Of a DNA stretch of 48,457 nucleotides, positions 19,479-29,372 are shown in pieces. Made by a program: the position numbers and the translations under genes. The stretch comes from Actinomycetes bacterium. Its GTDB lineage: Bacteria; Actinomycetota; Acidimicrobiia; Acidimicrobiales; RAAP-2. The notes under the pieces are model-generated. The model had not been told where the DNA came from. It worked only from the letters and a program-made list of their open reading frames with translations, and did no database searches. The stretch lies in assembly GCA_021845725.1 (NCBI GenBank), contig JAJZVL010000018.1, forward strand, positions 1-48,457, given 5' to 3'. How positions within the stretch are numbered: the stretch's first letter is position 1; each line of letters opens with the position of its first letter.

Positions 19479-20153
19479 GTGATCGTTGCACGAGGCCTCT
19501 TCGTGCCTGCCGTCGCAGCAGCCTCCTTTCTCGCAGCATCGGTACCGTTCTCCCAGCTCGCAGCCCGCCGGTTCGCCGGCGCCGACCTCCGCAGGGTGGG
19601 CAACGGCACCGTCTCGGGGACCGCCCTCTACGACGTCGCCGGCTTCTGGCCCCTCGCCGCCGCCGGGATCCTCGAGGTGGCGAAAGGAGCCGTCGGGCCG
19701 GCGCTCGCGCGCCGAGCGGCCCTCTGGGCCGCACAGGACCCTCCCCCCGGACGCGTGCGGAGCCACCTGGGGGCGCTGGCGGCCTGCACGGCGATCGCCG
19801 GCCACGACTGGTCCCCCTGGCTCGGCGGCGCAGGAGGGCGGGGCCTCTCTCCTGCGCTCGGCGCCACCCTTGTGCTCGCCCCCGAGGGCACCGCGGTCCT
19901 CGTCCTCGGCATGGCCATCGGCCGCCTGCTGCGCCAGAGCGGGATCGCGACGCTGCTCGCTTCTCTCGCGCTCCCCGTCGTGCTGGGCGTGCGCCGCGGC
20001 AGGTCTGGAGCCGTGCTCGGGCTGTGCATCTGCGTCCCGATGCTTGCCAAGCGAGTGCTCGGCAACTCCCCCCTCCGATCCGCTCCGGGCGCACCCATCT
20101 CGCGGTTGGTCTCCCGGCTCGTCTTCGACCGGGATCCGGCGCCGACCCGCTGA
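19479..20153 (+). CDS. PlsY-like membrane protein, divergent motifs
   Basis: 224-aa membrane protein with about six hydrophobic segments and the overall layout of PlsY, the acyl-phosphate:glycerol-3-phosphate acyltransferase. Motif 1 is recognisable (SVPFSQLAARRFAGADLR), but the usual GSGNxGATN reads GNGTVSGTA. Motif 3, normally GHxxPxFLGFKGGKG, reads GHDWSPWLGGAGGRG, replacing the Lys. Loss of these phosphate-binding residues makes canonical acyltransferase activity doubtful. The next gene encodes a lipid-flippase-like protein, so a role in membrane lipids is plausible. GTG 19479 is chosen near the first helix; GTG 19428 is an alternative. Confidence 0.7.
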   Translation: MIVARGLFVPAVAAASFLAASVPFSQLAARRFAGADLRRVGNGTVSGTALYDVAGFWPLAAAGILEVAKGAVGPALARRAALWAAQDPPPGRVRSHLGALAACTAIAGHDWSPWLGGAGGRGLSPALGATLVLAPEGTAVLVLGMAIGRLLRQSGIATLLASLALPVVLGVRRGRSGAVLGLCICVPMLAKRVLGNSPLRSAPGAPISRLVSRLVFDRDPAPTR

Positions 20154-20157
20154 CCGC

Positions 20158-20202
20158 GGCGCCTGCCAGCGGCGCCTGCCAGCGGCGCCTGCCAGCGGCG
20201 CC
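20158..20202. repeat. 13-bp tandem repeat, 3.5 copies
   Basis: GGCGCCTGCCAGC occurs at 20158-20170, 20171-20183 and 20184-20196, followed by a half copy GGCGCC. It fills most of the gap after the PlsY-like stop and ends 3 nt before the -10 of the next gene, so copy number could affect spacing of upstream promoter contacts. Confidence 0.85.
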
Positions 20203-20204
20203 GC

Positions 20205-20210
20205 TACCTT
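20205..20210 (+). promoter_or_regulatory. -10 hexamer TACCTT for the flippase-like gene
   Basis: TACCTT is followed by exactly 7 nt and GTG 20218, the leaderless spacing seen elsewhere in the window. Tandem repeats lie immediately upstream, where a -35 would be. Confidence 0.5.
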
Positions 20211-20217
20211 CACACGT

Positions 20218-21399
20218 GTGGCAGTACGACGCGAGCGTGTGCGACACGAACAGGCGCGGTCTTCGGTCGCGGACGCGAACCGAGGCGGCGCGCCTCGCCC
20301 AGGGCCCTCGGAGGACGCCGGCGCATCGCGACGCACGCACCGCAACTGGCACCGCGTGCGCACCATGGCTTCCCTCGCGCTCTTCGTCTCGGCAGTCGTC
20401 CTCGTCGTGCTGAAAGGAGGGACACTGGCCCGGGGCGCGGCGCGCCTGAGCCACGTCCGTTTCGAGTGGCTCGTCTTCGCCGCCGTCGCAGAAGCCGCCT
20501 CGATGGTCTGCTTCGGCCGCATGCAGCAGAGGCTCCTCCGAGCCGGCGGAGCGGACCTCTCCCTTCCGACGATGGTCTCGATCACCATGGCCGCGAACGC
20601 CCTCAACGGGACGCTTCCCGGCGGCGGCGGATGGGCCGCTGCGTGGCTGTACGACCATCTCGGGTCCCGGCAGGTCGCGCGGTTCCTACGGGTCTGGATG
20701 TTCCTGGTCGCCGGCGGTATCTCGAGCTTTGCCCTCTTCTGCGTGATCGCTGCAGGGGTCGAGATCGCCGGCCCTCGAGGGCCTGTCGCATCGCTGCGAT
20801 GGCTCGTCTTCCTCCTCGCGCTGATCCCGGCCGTCGTTGTGGCGCTCGAGGCCTTCCGGACGCGGCCGCCTGTGCGTCAGCTCGTCGAGTGGGCCGAGCG
20901 CCATGCCGAGCAGCATGCCGAGCCTCCCCCTGATCGGCACGCCGAGCACCACGTGCAGGGCCGACCGTCCCTTCTCGACAGGTTCCGGGCGCTCATCTCC
21001 CGTATCAGCGCGGTCAGGCTCGGCTCCTGGGGTTGGATCGCCGTGCTGCTGCTCGCGCTCGGGAACTGGCTCTTCGACTGCGCGGTCGCGATCGCCGCGA
21101 TGGAGGCGCTCGCGGTGCGGGTCCCCTGGAGCGGCGTGCTCGTCGTCTACGGGCTCACGCAGATCTCGGCGGCGATCCCGATCACCCCCGGTGGGATCGG
21201 CGTCGTCGAGGGGAGCATGACGGCACTCCTCCACGCCTACGGCATGCCCCTCTCCGGAGCCCTCCCTGTCGTCCTCCTCTATCGGATCGTGAGCTTCTGG
21301 ATCCTCGTGCCGATCGGGTGGGCGGTATGGGGCGCGCTCGAGACGTCGACCCGGGCTCGCCAGCTGCGCGAGGGCCGCCCATCGACGGAGCAGCACTGA
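20218..21399 (+). CDS. Lysylphosphatidylglycerol synthase TM-region/UPF0104-like membrane protein
   Basis: 393-aa protein with about eight membrane helices, belonging to the flippase-like domain family found in the N-terminal half of MprF and in stand-alone UPF0104 proteins. Family signatures are NGTLPGGGGWAAAWLY near residue 137 and PITPGGIGVVEGSMTALL near 322. A hydrophilic His/Glu/Pro-rich insert (about 222-255, HAEQHAEPPPDRHAEHH) is unusual. The cytoplasmic LPG synthase domain is absent, so it cannot aminoacylate lipids itself; a lipid-translocation role is inferred. The first 50 residues are Arg-rich and hydrophilic; the start rests on the leaderless promoter spacing, and a later start nearer the first helix is possible. 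Confidence 0.82.
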   Translation: MAVRRERVRHEQARSSVADANRGGAPRPGPSEDAGASRRTHRNWHRVRTMASLALFVSAVVLVVLKGGTLARGAARLSHVRFEWLVFAAVAEAASMVCFGRMQQRLLRAGGADLSLPTMVSITMAANALNGTLPGGGGWAAAWLYDHLGSRQVARFLRVWMFLVAGGISSFALFCVIAAGVEIAGPRGPVASLRWLVFLLALIPAVVVALEAFRTRPPVRQLVEWAERHAEQHAEPPPDRHAEHHVQGRPSLLDRFRALISRISAVRLGSWGWIAVLLLALGNWLFDCAVAIAAMEALAVRVPWSGVLVVYGLTQISAAIPITPGGIGVVEGSMTALLHAYGMPLSGALPVVLLYRIVSFWILVPIGWAVWGALETSTRARQLREGRPSTEQH

Positions 21400-21400
21400 C

Positions 21401-22279
21401 GTGGCGCACTCAGACAGCGCTGTCGCCGTGGTGACCGACAGCGCGGCGTCGCTCCCGCCCGGCGCACGTGACGAGCTCGGCATCGGTGTGGTGCCGATGG
21501 CGGTGGTGATCGACGATCACGTCTACGCGGACCCACAGCTGACGCCGGCCGAGCTCGTCAGGCGGGCAGCGCGGGTCCCGGTGAGCACGTCCGCACCGAG
21601 CCCCGGTGCGTACCTCGGCACGCTCGCAGAGCTGCGCGGCCGTCAGGTCCTCGTGATGACGGTCGCCCGAGGGATGAGCGCGTCGTATGAATCGGCGATC
21701 ACGGCCGCCGGCTACACCGAGGATGGTCACGTGGCCGTCCTCGACACCGAGACGGCTGCAGGAGGCCAGGGACTGGTCGTCATGGCCGCCGCCCGCGCGG
21801 CGAGCGCGGGCGGGAACCTCGAACAGGTGACGGCAGCCGCCAGGCACGCCGCCGGCCGCGTGCACCTGCTCGCCGTCCTCGATCAGCTCGACTTCTTGGT
21901 GCGGAGCGGCCGCGTGCCCGGCATCGCCGCACGAGCAGGGCGGTCGCTCGGCGCCCGAGCCGTGTTCGAGCTCTCGCGCGGTCGGGTCCGCAGCCGCCGC
22001 CCTGCACGCGGCATCGACAACGCGATCACCCACATCGTCGAGTCGTGCCGCGCGGACGGGCAGCCCACAGGACGGCTCCACGCCGCCGTGCTCGACGCCG
22101 AGTCCCCGCGCGCTGCCGAGATGCTCATGGCTGCAGTCCACAGCCTCGCCCCGGACGCGGACGTCTACGCTGCGCCCTTCAGCTCGGTGCTGGTCGCGCA
22201 CACCGGCCCGGGCCTCGCTGGGCTCGCCTGGTGGTGGGAACCTCAGGTCCCATCCCGGAGCACAGCCGTCACATCCTGA
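21401..22279 (+). CDS. DegV family fatty-acid-binding protein
   Basis: 292-aa DegV-domain protein. The family motif VVTDSAASLPP is at the N-terminus, STSAPSPGAYL in the first lobe, and LDFLVRSGRVPG in the second. DegV proteins bind a fatty acid and, in firmicutes, act as FakB carriers that present fatty acids to the kinase FakA; no FakA/DAK gene is seen here. The GTG start lies one base after the preceding stop, so it is probably co-transcribed with the flippase-like gene, another membrane-lipid link. The 3' end overlaps the convergent comB-like gene by 11 nt. Confidence 0.93.
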   Translation: MAHSDSAVAVVTDSAASLPPGARDELGIGVVPMAVVIDDHVYADPQLTPAELVRRAARVPVSTSAPSPGAYLGTLAELRGRQVLVMTVARGMSASYESAITAAGYTEDGHVAVLDTETAAGGQGLVVMAAARAASAGGNLEQVTAAARHAAGRVHLLAVLDQLDFLVRSGRVPGIAARAGRSLGARAVFELSRGRVRSRRPARGIDNAITHIVESCRADGQPTGRLHAAVLDAESPRAAEMLMAAVHSLAPDADVYAAPFSSVLVAHTGPGLAGLAWWWEPQVPSRSTAVTS

Positions 22280-23072
22280 CGAACATCTCGCCGTCCATCA
22301 CCGAGGCATGGTCGTCGGTGTCGAGCGCGGCGGCGATCTCGGCCTCCTCGGGGAAGCCCATCGCCGAGAGCTCACGTCCCGACGCGCATCGCGCGATCGC
22401 CGCATGCAGGTCTTCGGTGCCGGTGAACGTCTGTGCCGCTGCTCGTGCCTCAGGGGAGAGGGTGCATCCCGACCGCTCCAGGGCGTCGGCGAGCGCACCT
22501 GCACCCAGCTGGTCCTCGAGCGCTGGGCGGAGCGATCCCCCCGGCCATCGCTCCCCCGCGGCGATCAGCCACACCGGGCGCTCGTCGGTGCCGTACCCGC
22601 GCGCGACCAGCCAGGCGACGGTGGCCGTGACGTTGCGCACGCACCCCGCGACGACCGCCGGGCCGTCCGTGCGCTCGTTGGGATCGTCCCCTCTCCGGCC
22701 ACCCGCGACCGCTGCGGCGATCGCCGAGCCGTTCGGAGACGGCAGGACGAGGCGGTGCGTGCGCGGAGCAACGAGGAGGGCGCCGGGCGAGAGCGTCCAG
22801 GGATGCGCGGCCGACCGCTCACGGCGCGGCACCGCGAGCGCGGCGCCCAGGCGCTCGGCCAGATCGGCCGCGCCCGGCGCCCCGAGCGCGTGCGGCACGA
22901 CCGCGATCCCGCGACCGGTCGCCACGCTCACCGCCGTCGTGAACGACAAGACGTCGACGACCACGAGCGCGCAGGTCGGCCCCGGCAGCGTCGCCGCGGC
23001 GGTCGCGCCCCAGTCGAAGCGGACGCCCGCACCGGCCTGCCGGAAGGAGTCGACAAGGGCGTCCTCTACCAC
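22269..23072 (-). CDS. ComB-like 2-phosphosulfolactate phosphatase family protein
   Basis: 267-aa protein of the ComB family. Characteristic segments are VVVDVLSFTTAVSVA, LVLPSPNGSAIAAA, GCVRNVTATVAW, IAAGERWPGG and EDQLGAGAL. In methanogens ComB dephosphorylates 2-phosphosulfolactate during coenzyme M synthesis; many bacteria have homologues without the other Com genes and their role is unsettled. No ComA, ComC or ComDE is in this window. CATACT (23079-23084), 6 nt and GTG 23072 suggest a leaderless start. Confidence 0.88.
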   Translation of the reverse strand: MVEDALVDSFRQAGAGVRFDWGATAAATLPGPTCALVVVDVLSFTTAVSVATGRGIAVVPHALGAPGAADLAERLGAALAVPRRERSAAHPWTLSPGALLVAPRTHRLVLPSPNGSAIAAAVAGGRRGDDPNERTDGPAVVAGCVRNVTATVAWLVARGYGTDERPVWLIAAGERWPGGSLRPALEDQLGAGALADALERSGCTLSPEARAAAQTFTGTEDLHAAIARCASGRELSAMGFPEEAEIAAALDTDDHASVMDGEMFVRM

Positions 23073-23078
23073 CGGCGG

Positions 23079-23084
23079 AGTATG
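23079..23084 (-). promoter_or_regulatory. -10 hexamer CATACT for the comB-like gene
   Basis: CATACT sits 6 nt before GTG 23072, indicating a leaderless transcript separate from the E1/lipoyl operon upstream. Confidence 0.4.
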
Positions 23085-23154
23085 GCACGGGCCCGAGCCG
23101 CAGCATGCCCGCAGCCCCGAGGGCCGGTCCGGTGCGGGGAGCGCGCCCGAGGGC

Positions 23155-23388
23155 TCAGCCGATGGTCGCGATCACCTGCCCTTGGCGGAGCGGCACCTGC
23201 TCGGCCGCGGCGAGATGGACGACACCGTCGGCCGGGGAGTACACCTCGACCGACACCTTGTCCATCTGCACCTCGGCCAGGAGCTGGCCCGTGGCAACGG
23301 TCTCGCCATCGGCGACGAACCAGGTCGCCACGATCCCTTCCTTGTCGGGCTCGGCCTCGGACAGCTGAGGGAAGGTCACGTCCATCAC
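23155..23388 (-). CDS. Free-standing lipoyl/biotinyl domain protein
   Basis: 77-aa single lipoyl domain. The attachment site is Lys44 in the hairpin VQMDKVSVEV, and the fold's symmetric Gly pattern (SPADGVVHLAA) is present. This is the N-terminal domain of a 2-oxoacid dehydrogenase E2, but the reading frame ends after the domain: there is no peripheral-subunit-binding or acyltransferase domain. It follows E1alpha and E1beta on the same strand with a 49-nt gap. It may be a mobile lipoyl carrier for an E2 encoded elsewhere, or serve an E1 whose product is used differently. The start is GTG 23388 or the adjacent ATG 23385. Confidence 0.88.
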   Translation of the reverse strand: MMDVTFPQLSEAEPDKEGIVATWFVADGETVATGQLLAEVQMDKVSVEVYSPADGVVHLAAAEQVPLRQGQVIATIG

Positions 23389-23437
23389 GGGAGCGACGCC
23401 AGCGTGCAGGGGGCTCGATCGCCTTCGAGCAGAGCCG

Positions 23438-24484
23438 TCACCCCATGACCTGCCGGACGGCCGCGCGGATCCGCTCGGGCGTCGGCAGGACCGCCTGCTC
23501 GAGTGCCCGGGCGTACGGGATGGGGACGTCGGGGACCGCCACCCGCACGGGGGCGACGGTGAGCAGGGAAGGGTCCCGTTCCGCGACCGTCGCCATCACC
23601 TCGGCAGACATGCCGAAGGAGCGGTAATCCTCGTCCACGACGACCAGCCTCCCGGTCCGGCTCACCGACTCGACGATCGCGTCGCGGTCGAGAGGCACCA
23701 GGCTCCGCAGGTCGAGCACCTCGACGTCGATGCCCTCGGACGCCAGCTCGTCGGCGACGTCGAGCGCGTAGTGGACCGACAGCGAGACCGTGACGACGGT
23801 GACGTCGCGGCCGGGTCGAGCGACGGCCGCTTTCCCGATCGGCGTCTCGTAGGACTCGGAAGGGACGTCGCCGAGCGCCCGGCGAGTCTTCGCCATCCAC
23901 GCAAGCCCCATCGCCCCTTTATGGAAGAGGTAGATCACCGGGTTGTCGTCCCTGATGGCCGAGATCATGAGGCCCTTGGCATCGGCCGGGGTCGACGGGA
24001 TCACCACTTTCATCCCCGGAAGGTGGGCAAAGGTGCCCCAGAGGCACTGGGAGTGCTGGGCGCCGTCGGAGTACCCACCGCCCACCGCGCTCGTGAGGAC
24101 GACCGGAACCTTGACGTTCCCGCCCGACTCGAAGTGGATCTTCGCCATGTGGTTGTAGATCTGGTCCATGCACACGCCGAAGAAGTCGGCGAACATCAGC
24201 TCGACGATCGGTCGCATGCCTTCCACAGCAGCCCCGGTGGCCAGCCCCATGAAGGCGGTCTCGGAGATCGGGGTGTCTCGAACCCGTTCTGGACCGAAGC
24301 GCTCGAGGAGACCCGTCGTCGAGCTGAAGATCCCTCCGTAGGCGCCGACGTCCTCGCCCATGTAGAAGACGGACGGGTCTCTTTCCATCTCGGCGGCGAT
24401 GCCCTCCACCATCGCCTTTGCCATCGTGAGCCGCCGGGGGGGTGGCGGGGAGGCTTTCGCTGCAGGCTCTTCGACCACGGTCAT
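23438..24484 (-). CDS. 2-oxoacid dehydrogenase E1 component, beta subunit
   Basis: 348-aa transketolase-like beta subunit of a thiamine-diphosphate-dependent 2-oxoacid (pyruvate, acetoin or branched-chain) dehydrogenase. Visible signatures are MGEDVGAYGGIF, DTPISETAFMGLATGAA, ELMFADFFGVCMDQI, SAVGGGYSDGAQHSQ and the C-terminal-domain segment VEVLDLRSLVPLDRDAI. The insertion GGGYSDGAQHS resembles acetoin and pyruvate E1beta subunits. An SD GGGAGG precedes ATG 24484, and the gap to E1alpha is 10 nt. The substrate is not fixed by sequence, and no E2 acyltransferase or E3 is in the window. Confidence 0.93.
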   Translation of the reverse strand: MTVVEEPAAKASPPPPRRLTMAKAMVEGIAAEMERDPSVFYMGEDVGAYGGIFSSTTGLLERFGPERVRDTPISETAFMGLATGAAVEGMRPIVELMFADFFGVCMDQIYNHMAKIHFESGGNVKVPVVLTSAVGGGYSDGAQHSQCLWGTFAHLPGMKVVIPSTPADAKGLMISAIRDDNPVIYLFHKGAMGLAWMAKTRRALGDVPSESYETPIGKAAVARPGRDVTVVTVSLSVHYALDVADELASEGIDVEVLDLRSLVPLDRDAIVESVSRTGRLVVVDEDYRSFGMSAEVMATVAERDPSLLTVAPVRVAVPDVPIPYARALEQAVLPTPERIRAAVRQVMG

Positions 24485-24494
24485 GGTTCCTCCC

Positions 24495-25559
24495 TCACTC
24501 GAACGCGTACGCGGTCGCCGTCGACGGGTCTGGCTCGGGGCTTGCCAGCGCGAATTCGACGGCCCGTTCCACCTTGGTGGCAGCCTCTTCGGCGATGCGC
24601 TCCACGCCAGCCTCGTCCAGCACCCCTGCCTCGACGAGGAGGCGGCGATAGCTCGGGATCGGGTCGCGTTCCTCGACCGTCGCGAGATCGGGCCTGTAGG
24701 TCTGCGGATCGCCCTCGAAGTGGCCCCAGAGCCGGAGGGTGTGCACCTCGATCAGCGAGGGGCCGTGCCCGGCACGGGCCCGTTCGACGGCCGTCCGTGC
24801 CGCGCGGTAGACGGCCTCCACGTCGTTGTCCTCGATCCGCACGCCCGGCATGGCGTTGGCGGCAGCGCGCAAGGAGTTGTCCTCCACGGACGTCGACGCG
24901 CGGCGGCTGACCGAGATACCCCACTCGTTGTCCTCGATGACGAAGACGACAGGCAGCCGCCAGAGGGAGGCGAGGTTGAGCGACTCGTGGAAGGCACCCT
25001 GGTTGGCCCCTCCCTCGCCGGTGACGGCCACAGCGACGCTGTCAGTGCCTCGGTGGCGGAACGCGAACGCCTGGCCGAGCGCGGGGGGGAGCCCTTCGGC
25101 GACGATCCCCGAGCACGAGAAGTGGACCGCCGGATCGAAGAGGTGCATGTGACCGCCGCGCCCGTGGCCGAGCCCGCCCTGGCGCCCGAAGATCTCGGCG
25201 GTCATCTTGGCGAGGTCGACACCATGGGCGATGGCGAGATGGTGCGGCCGGTGCGTCGCGGTGAGCGCGTCGGAGGGCCGTAGATGCGGGCAGACCCCCG
25301 CCGCCACCGGCTCCTGGCCGGCTGCGAGGTGCATCTCGCCGGGGATCTTGCCGGCGCCGATGTCGAAGCCCGGCGTCTTGTCGGCATGGTACTCCTGGCG
25401 GATCCGCTCCTCGTACGTACGGATCAGGACCATCATGCGGTAGAGGTCCACGCGGACCGACGCGTCCAGGGGTCCGCCAGTCTCCGGGCGTCCGGCCTCG
25501 GAATAGTCGGACTGGGAGTGGTCGGACTGGGAGTGGTCGGACTGGGAGATTGCAGCCAT
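24495..25559 (-). CDS. 2-oxoacid dehydrogenase E1 component, alpha subunit
   Basis: 354-aa alpha subunit of the same E1 heterotetramer. It carries the thiamine-diphosphate motif GDG...N in the form VTGEGGANQGAFHESLN and the conserved GRGGHMHLFD and VEDNEWGISV-type region (VIEDNEWGISVSRRAS). Decarboxylation of the 2-oxoacid and transfer to a lipoyl domain is the expected reaction. The N-terminus has a repeat, SQSDHSQSDHSQSDY, from three 15-bp DNA repeats, preceding the conserved VDLYRMMVLIRTYEERI. ATG 25559 has an SD GGAGG upstream. Likely operon order is E1alpha, E1beta, lipoyl domain. Confidence 0.93.
   Translation of the reverse strand: MAAISQSDHSQSDHSQSDYSEAGRPETGGPLDASVRVDLYRMMVLIRTYEERIRQEYHADKTPGFDIGAGKIPGEMHLAAGQEPVAAGVCPHLRPSDALTATHRPHHLAIAHGVDLAKMTAEIFGRQGGLGHGRGGHMHLFDPAVHFSCSGIVAEGLPPALGQAFAFRHRGTDSVAVAVTGEGGANQGAFHESLNLASLWRLPVVFVIEDNEWGISVSRRASTSVEDNSLRAAANAMPGVRIEDNDVEAVYRAARTAVERARAGHGPSLIEVHTLRLWGHFEGDPQTYRPDLATVEERDPIPSYRRLLVEAGVLDEAGVERIAEEAATKVERAVEFALASPEPDPSTATAYAFE
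25506..25550. repeat. 15-bp tandem repeat inside the 5' end of the E1alpha gene
   Basis: GTCGGACTGGGAGTG occurs at 25506-25520 and 25521-25535, with a third copy at 25536-25550 ending in AT. It keeps frame and encodes repeated SQSDH, so copy number could vary without disrupting the protein. Confidence 0.85.
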
Positions 25560-25628
25560 GCGCACGCCTCCTCGGCCGGTCGTCCTGCTGCCCACGTCGG
25601 ACCGCCAGGACGAGTCGACCTCACGGCG

Positions 25629-25634
25629 AGCCTA
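25629..25634 (-). promoter_or_regulatory. -10 hexamer TAGGCT for the E1alpha-E1beta-lipoyl operon
   Basis: TAGGCT on the minus strand lies about 70 nt before the E1alpha ATG. Part of the leader carries an SD near the start codon. Confidence 0.35.
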
Positions 25635-26317
25635 CGACCGCGCCGCGTGGCCGACAAGGCCCCGTGCGCCTGGCAACGGCCTCTCGCGGTCTCGATCCGG
25701 CCGAGCAGGAGCGGCCGGGGCCTGCGATCCCTGTGACCACCGGCCCTATGACGACGAGCGCGCAGCCTCCATGATCAAGGCAATGGTCGAAGCGCCGCCA
25801 CGGCCGGTCATCTTCCTGACCGACTCCTTCGAGCTCGAAGAGACGCACGTCGATGCCGAGTGCCGGCTTCTACGTGCGGGCTCCGACCTCCTACCGCTCG
25901 TCGGCGCCGCAACGTCCTCGGGCGAGACCATCCTCATGAGGATCGGCCCTTCGCTCGGCGACCACGTGCTCGGCATCCCCGCCAGGGTCCAGCTGGGCCC
26001 GCGCTGGACACGGGGCGGTTGCGCGGCGATCGCTCTGCGCTGGGAGGCGGAGCTCTTCGACTCGCTGTTCCCGGTCCTCGACGGCACCCTGATCATCTCT
26101 TCGCTCGGCACGAATCGCAGTCGCGTCACGATCGAAGCCTCGTACCGTCCGCCACTCGAAGGGATCGGAGCGCTCCTCGACCGCGCCATCCTCCATCGGG
26201 TCGCACAGTCGACGGTCCACGAGTTCCTCCAGCAGCTCGGTGCCGCGTTGTCCCTCGAGGCCGAGCCGACGAGGATCGAGCCTGCGGCACAGGCTGAACG
26301 AGATGCCGGGGCTCTGG

Positions 26318-28402
<2,085 letters not shown>

Positions 28403-28450
28403 CGACGCCTCCTCCCCCTGGGTGGTGCCTGCCGGTAGTCCGACGCCCAG

Positions 28451-28456
28451 AGCCTA
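28451..28456 (-). promoter_or_regulatory. -10 hexamer TAGGCT for the acyl-CoA synthetase gene
   Basis: TAGGCT on the minus strand lies 48 nt before ATG 28402, giving a leader of about 40 nt that contains a purine-rich SD. A divergent TAGCCT for the DedA gene is at 28504-28509. Confidence 0.45.
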
Positions 28457-28503
28457 CGCCCGCCTGACGGCATGCACCCGACGGGCGCGGACGAGGCGTG
28501 CGC

Positions 28504-28509
28504 TAGCCT
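28504..28509 (+). promoter_or_regulatory. -10 hexamer TAGCCT upstream of the DedA gene
   Basis: TAGCCT matches the local -10 pattern, divergent to the acyl-CoA synthetase promoter. The distance to the chosen DedA start is about 100 nt, so either the leader is long or translation begins upstream at ATG 28526. Confidence 0.35.
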
Positions 28510-28612
28510 GCGCCCGGCTGACCGGATGCGTCACGACGCGCATGCCCGATGCGACTGCATCAGACTGCGCCGTGAGCTGGTCGCACAGCGCTCCTGCCGG
28601 CACCACCCGCCG

Positions 28613-29308
28613 GTGGGAACGCCTGGAGAAGCGCTGGCCACGCCCATCGAATCGGAGCGCCTGTTGGAGCATCTCGTCGTCAGCCAGATCACCCGGCACG
28701 GCTACCTCGCCGTGTTCCTCCTCATGGTCCTCGAGTCGGCGTGCATCCCGGTCCCGAGTGAGGCTGTCATGCTCCTCGGCGGCGCGCTTGCTGCCGGCGT
28801 CACCGTCGCCGGTGTGAGCTCCCACCTGAACGTGGTGGTCGTGGCGCTGCTCGGGACCGCTGGCAACATCGTCGGCGCCCTCGCCGCCTACTGGGTGGGG
28901 CGCGCAGGCGGCCGGCCCCTCGTCGAACGCTGGGGCCGCTACGTCCTCCTGCGCCGACGCGACCTGGACCGCGCCGAGCGCTTCTTCGCGCGTCACGGCC
29001 GTTCGGCGGTGCTCGTCGGCCGGGTCCTGCCGGTCGTGCGCACCTTCGTCAGCCTGCCAGCCGGCATCGCCGAGATGCCCGCCCTCCAGTTCACCGTGCT
29101 AACCGCTCTCGGCAGCCTTCCGTGGACGTTCGCCCTGGCGTTCGCCGGCTACGCGGTCGCGGGCAGCTGGCGCGCGGTGTCCTCGGCCTTCACCCCCGTG
29201 ACCATCGGGTTCGGCGTCGCCATCGCGGCGGGGATCGCCTGGTGGGCGGTCCGGCGCGTGCGTGTGGGCTCCCGCCTGGGCATCGTGGACGAGAGCGGCT
29301 CGAGCTGA
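28613..29308 (+). CDS. DedA family membrane protein
   Basis: 231-aa DedA (SNARE-associated/VTT domain) protein, a family implicated in undecaprenyl-phosphate and phospholipid translocation and in membrane homeostasis. The family motif FLLMVLESACIPVPSEAVMLLGGAL is at residues about 38-62, and the helix-turn motif FFARHGRSAVLVGRVLPVVRTFVSLPAG contains the conserved GRxxPxxRxxxxxxAG. About five hydrophobic segments. GTG 28613 is chosen because DedA proteins normally have 15-25 residues before the first helix; ATG 28526 is in frame and would add 29 basic residues. Confidence 0.88.
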   Translation: MGTPGEALATPIESERLLEHLVVSQITRHGYLAVFLLMVLESACIPVPSEAVMLLGGALAAGVTVAGVSSHLNVVVVALLGTAGNIVGALAAYWVGRAGGRPLVERWGRYVLLRRRDLDRAERFFARHGRSAVLVGRVLPVVRTFVSLPAGIAEMPALQFTVLTALGSLPWTFALAFAGYAVAGSWRAVSSAFTPVTIGFGVAIAAGIAWWAVRRVRVGSRLGIVDESGSS

Positions 29309-29359
29309 GCGGGGCTCCGGGCGTCGAACCGCTCGGAGCCTACGAAGGTGCAGCCGCTC

Positions 29360-29365
29360 TACGAT
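29360..29365 (+). promoter_or_regulatory. -10 hexamer TACGAT for ctaA
   Basis: TACGAT is followed by exactly 7 nt and ATG 29373, indicating a leaderless transcript. This spacing decides the ctaA start over upstream in-frame ATGs at 29262 and 29364. Confidence 0.55.
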
Positions 29366-29372
29366 GAGCGCC

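Noticed and set aside
22269-25559. Coenzyme M pathway formed by the ComB-like gene with the thiamine-dependent E1 genes
   Set aside because: The E1 proteins are two-subunit oxoacid dehydrogenase E1, not sulfopyruvate decarboxylase, and the comB-like gene has its own promoter.
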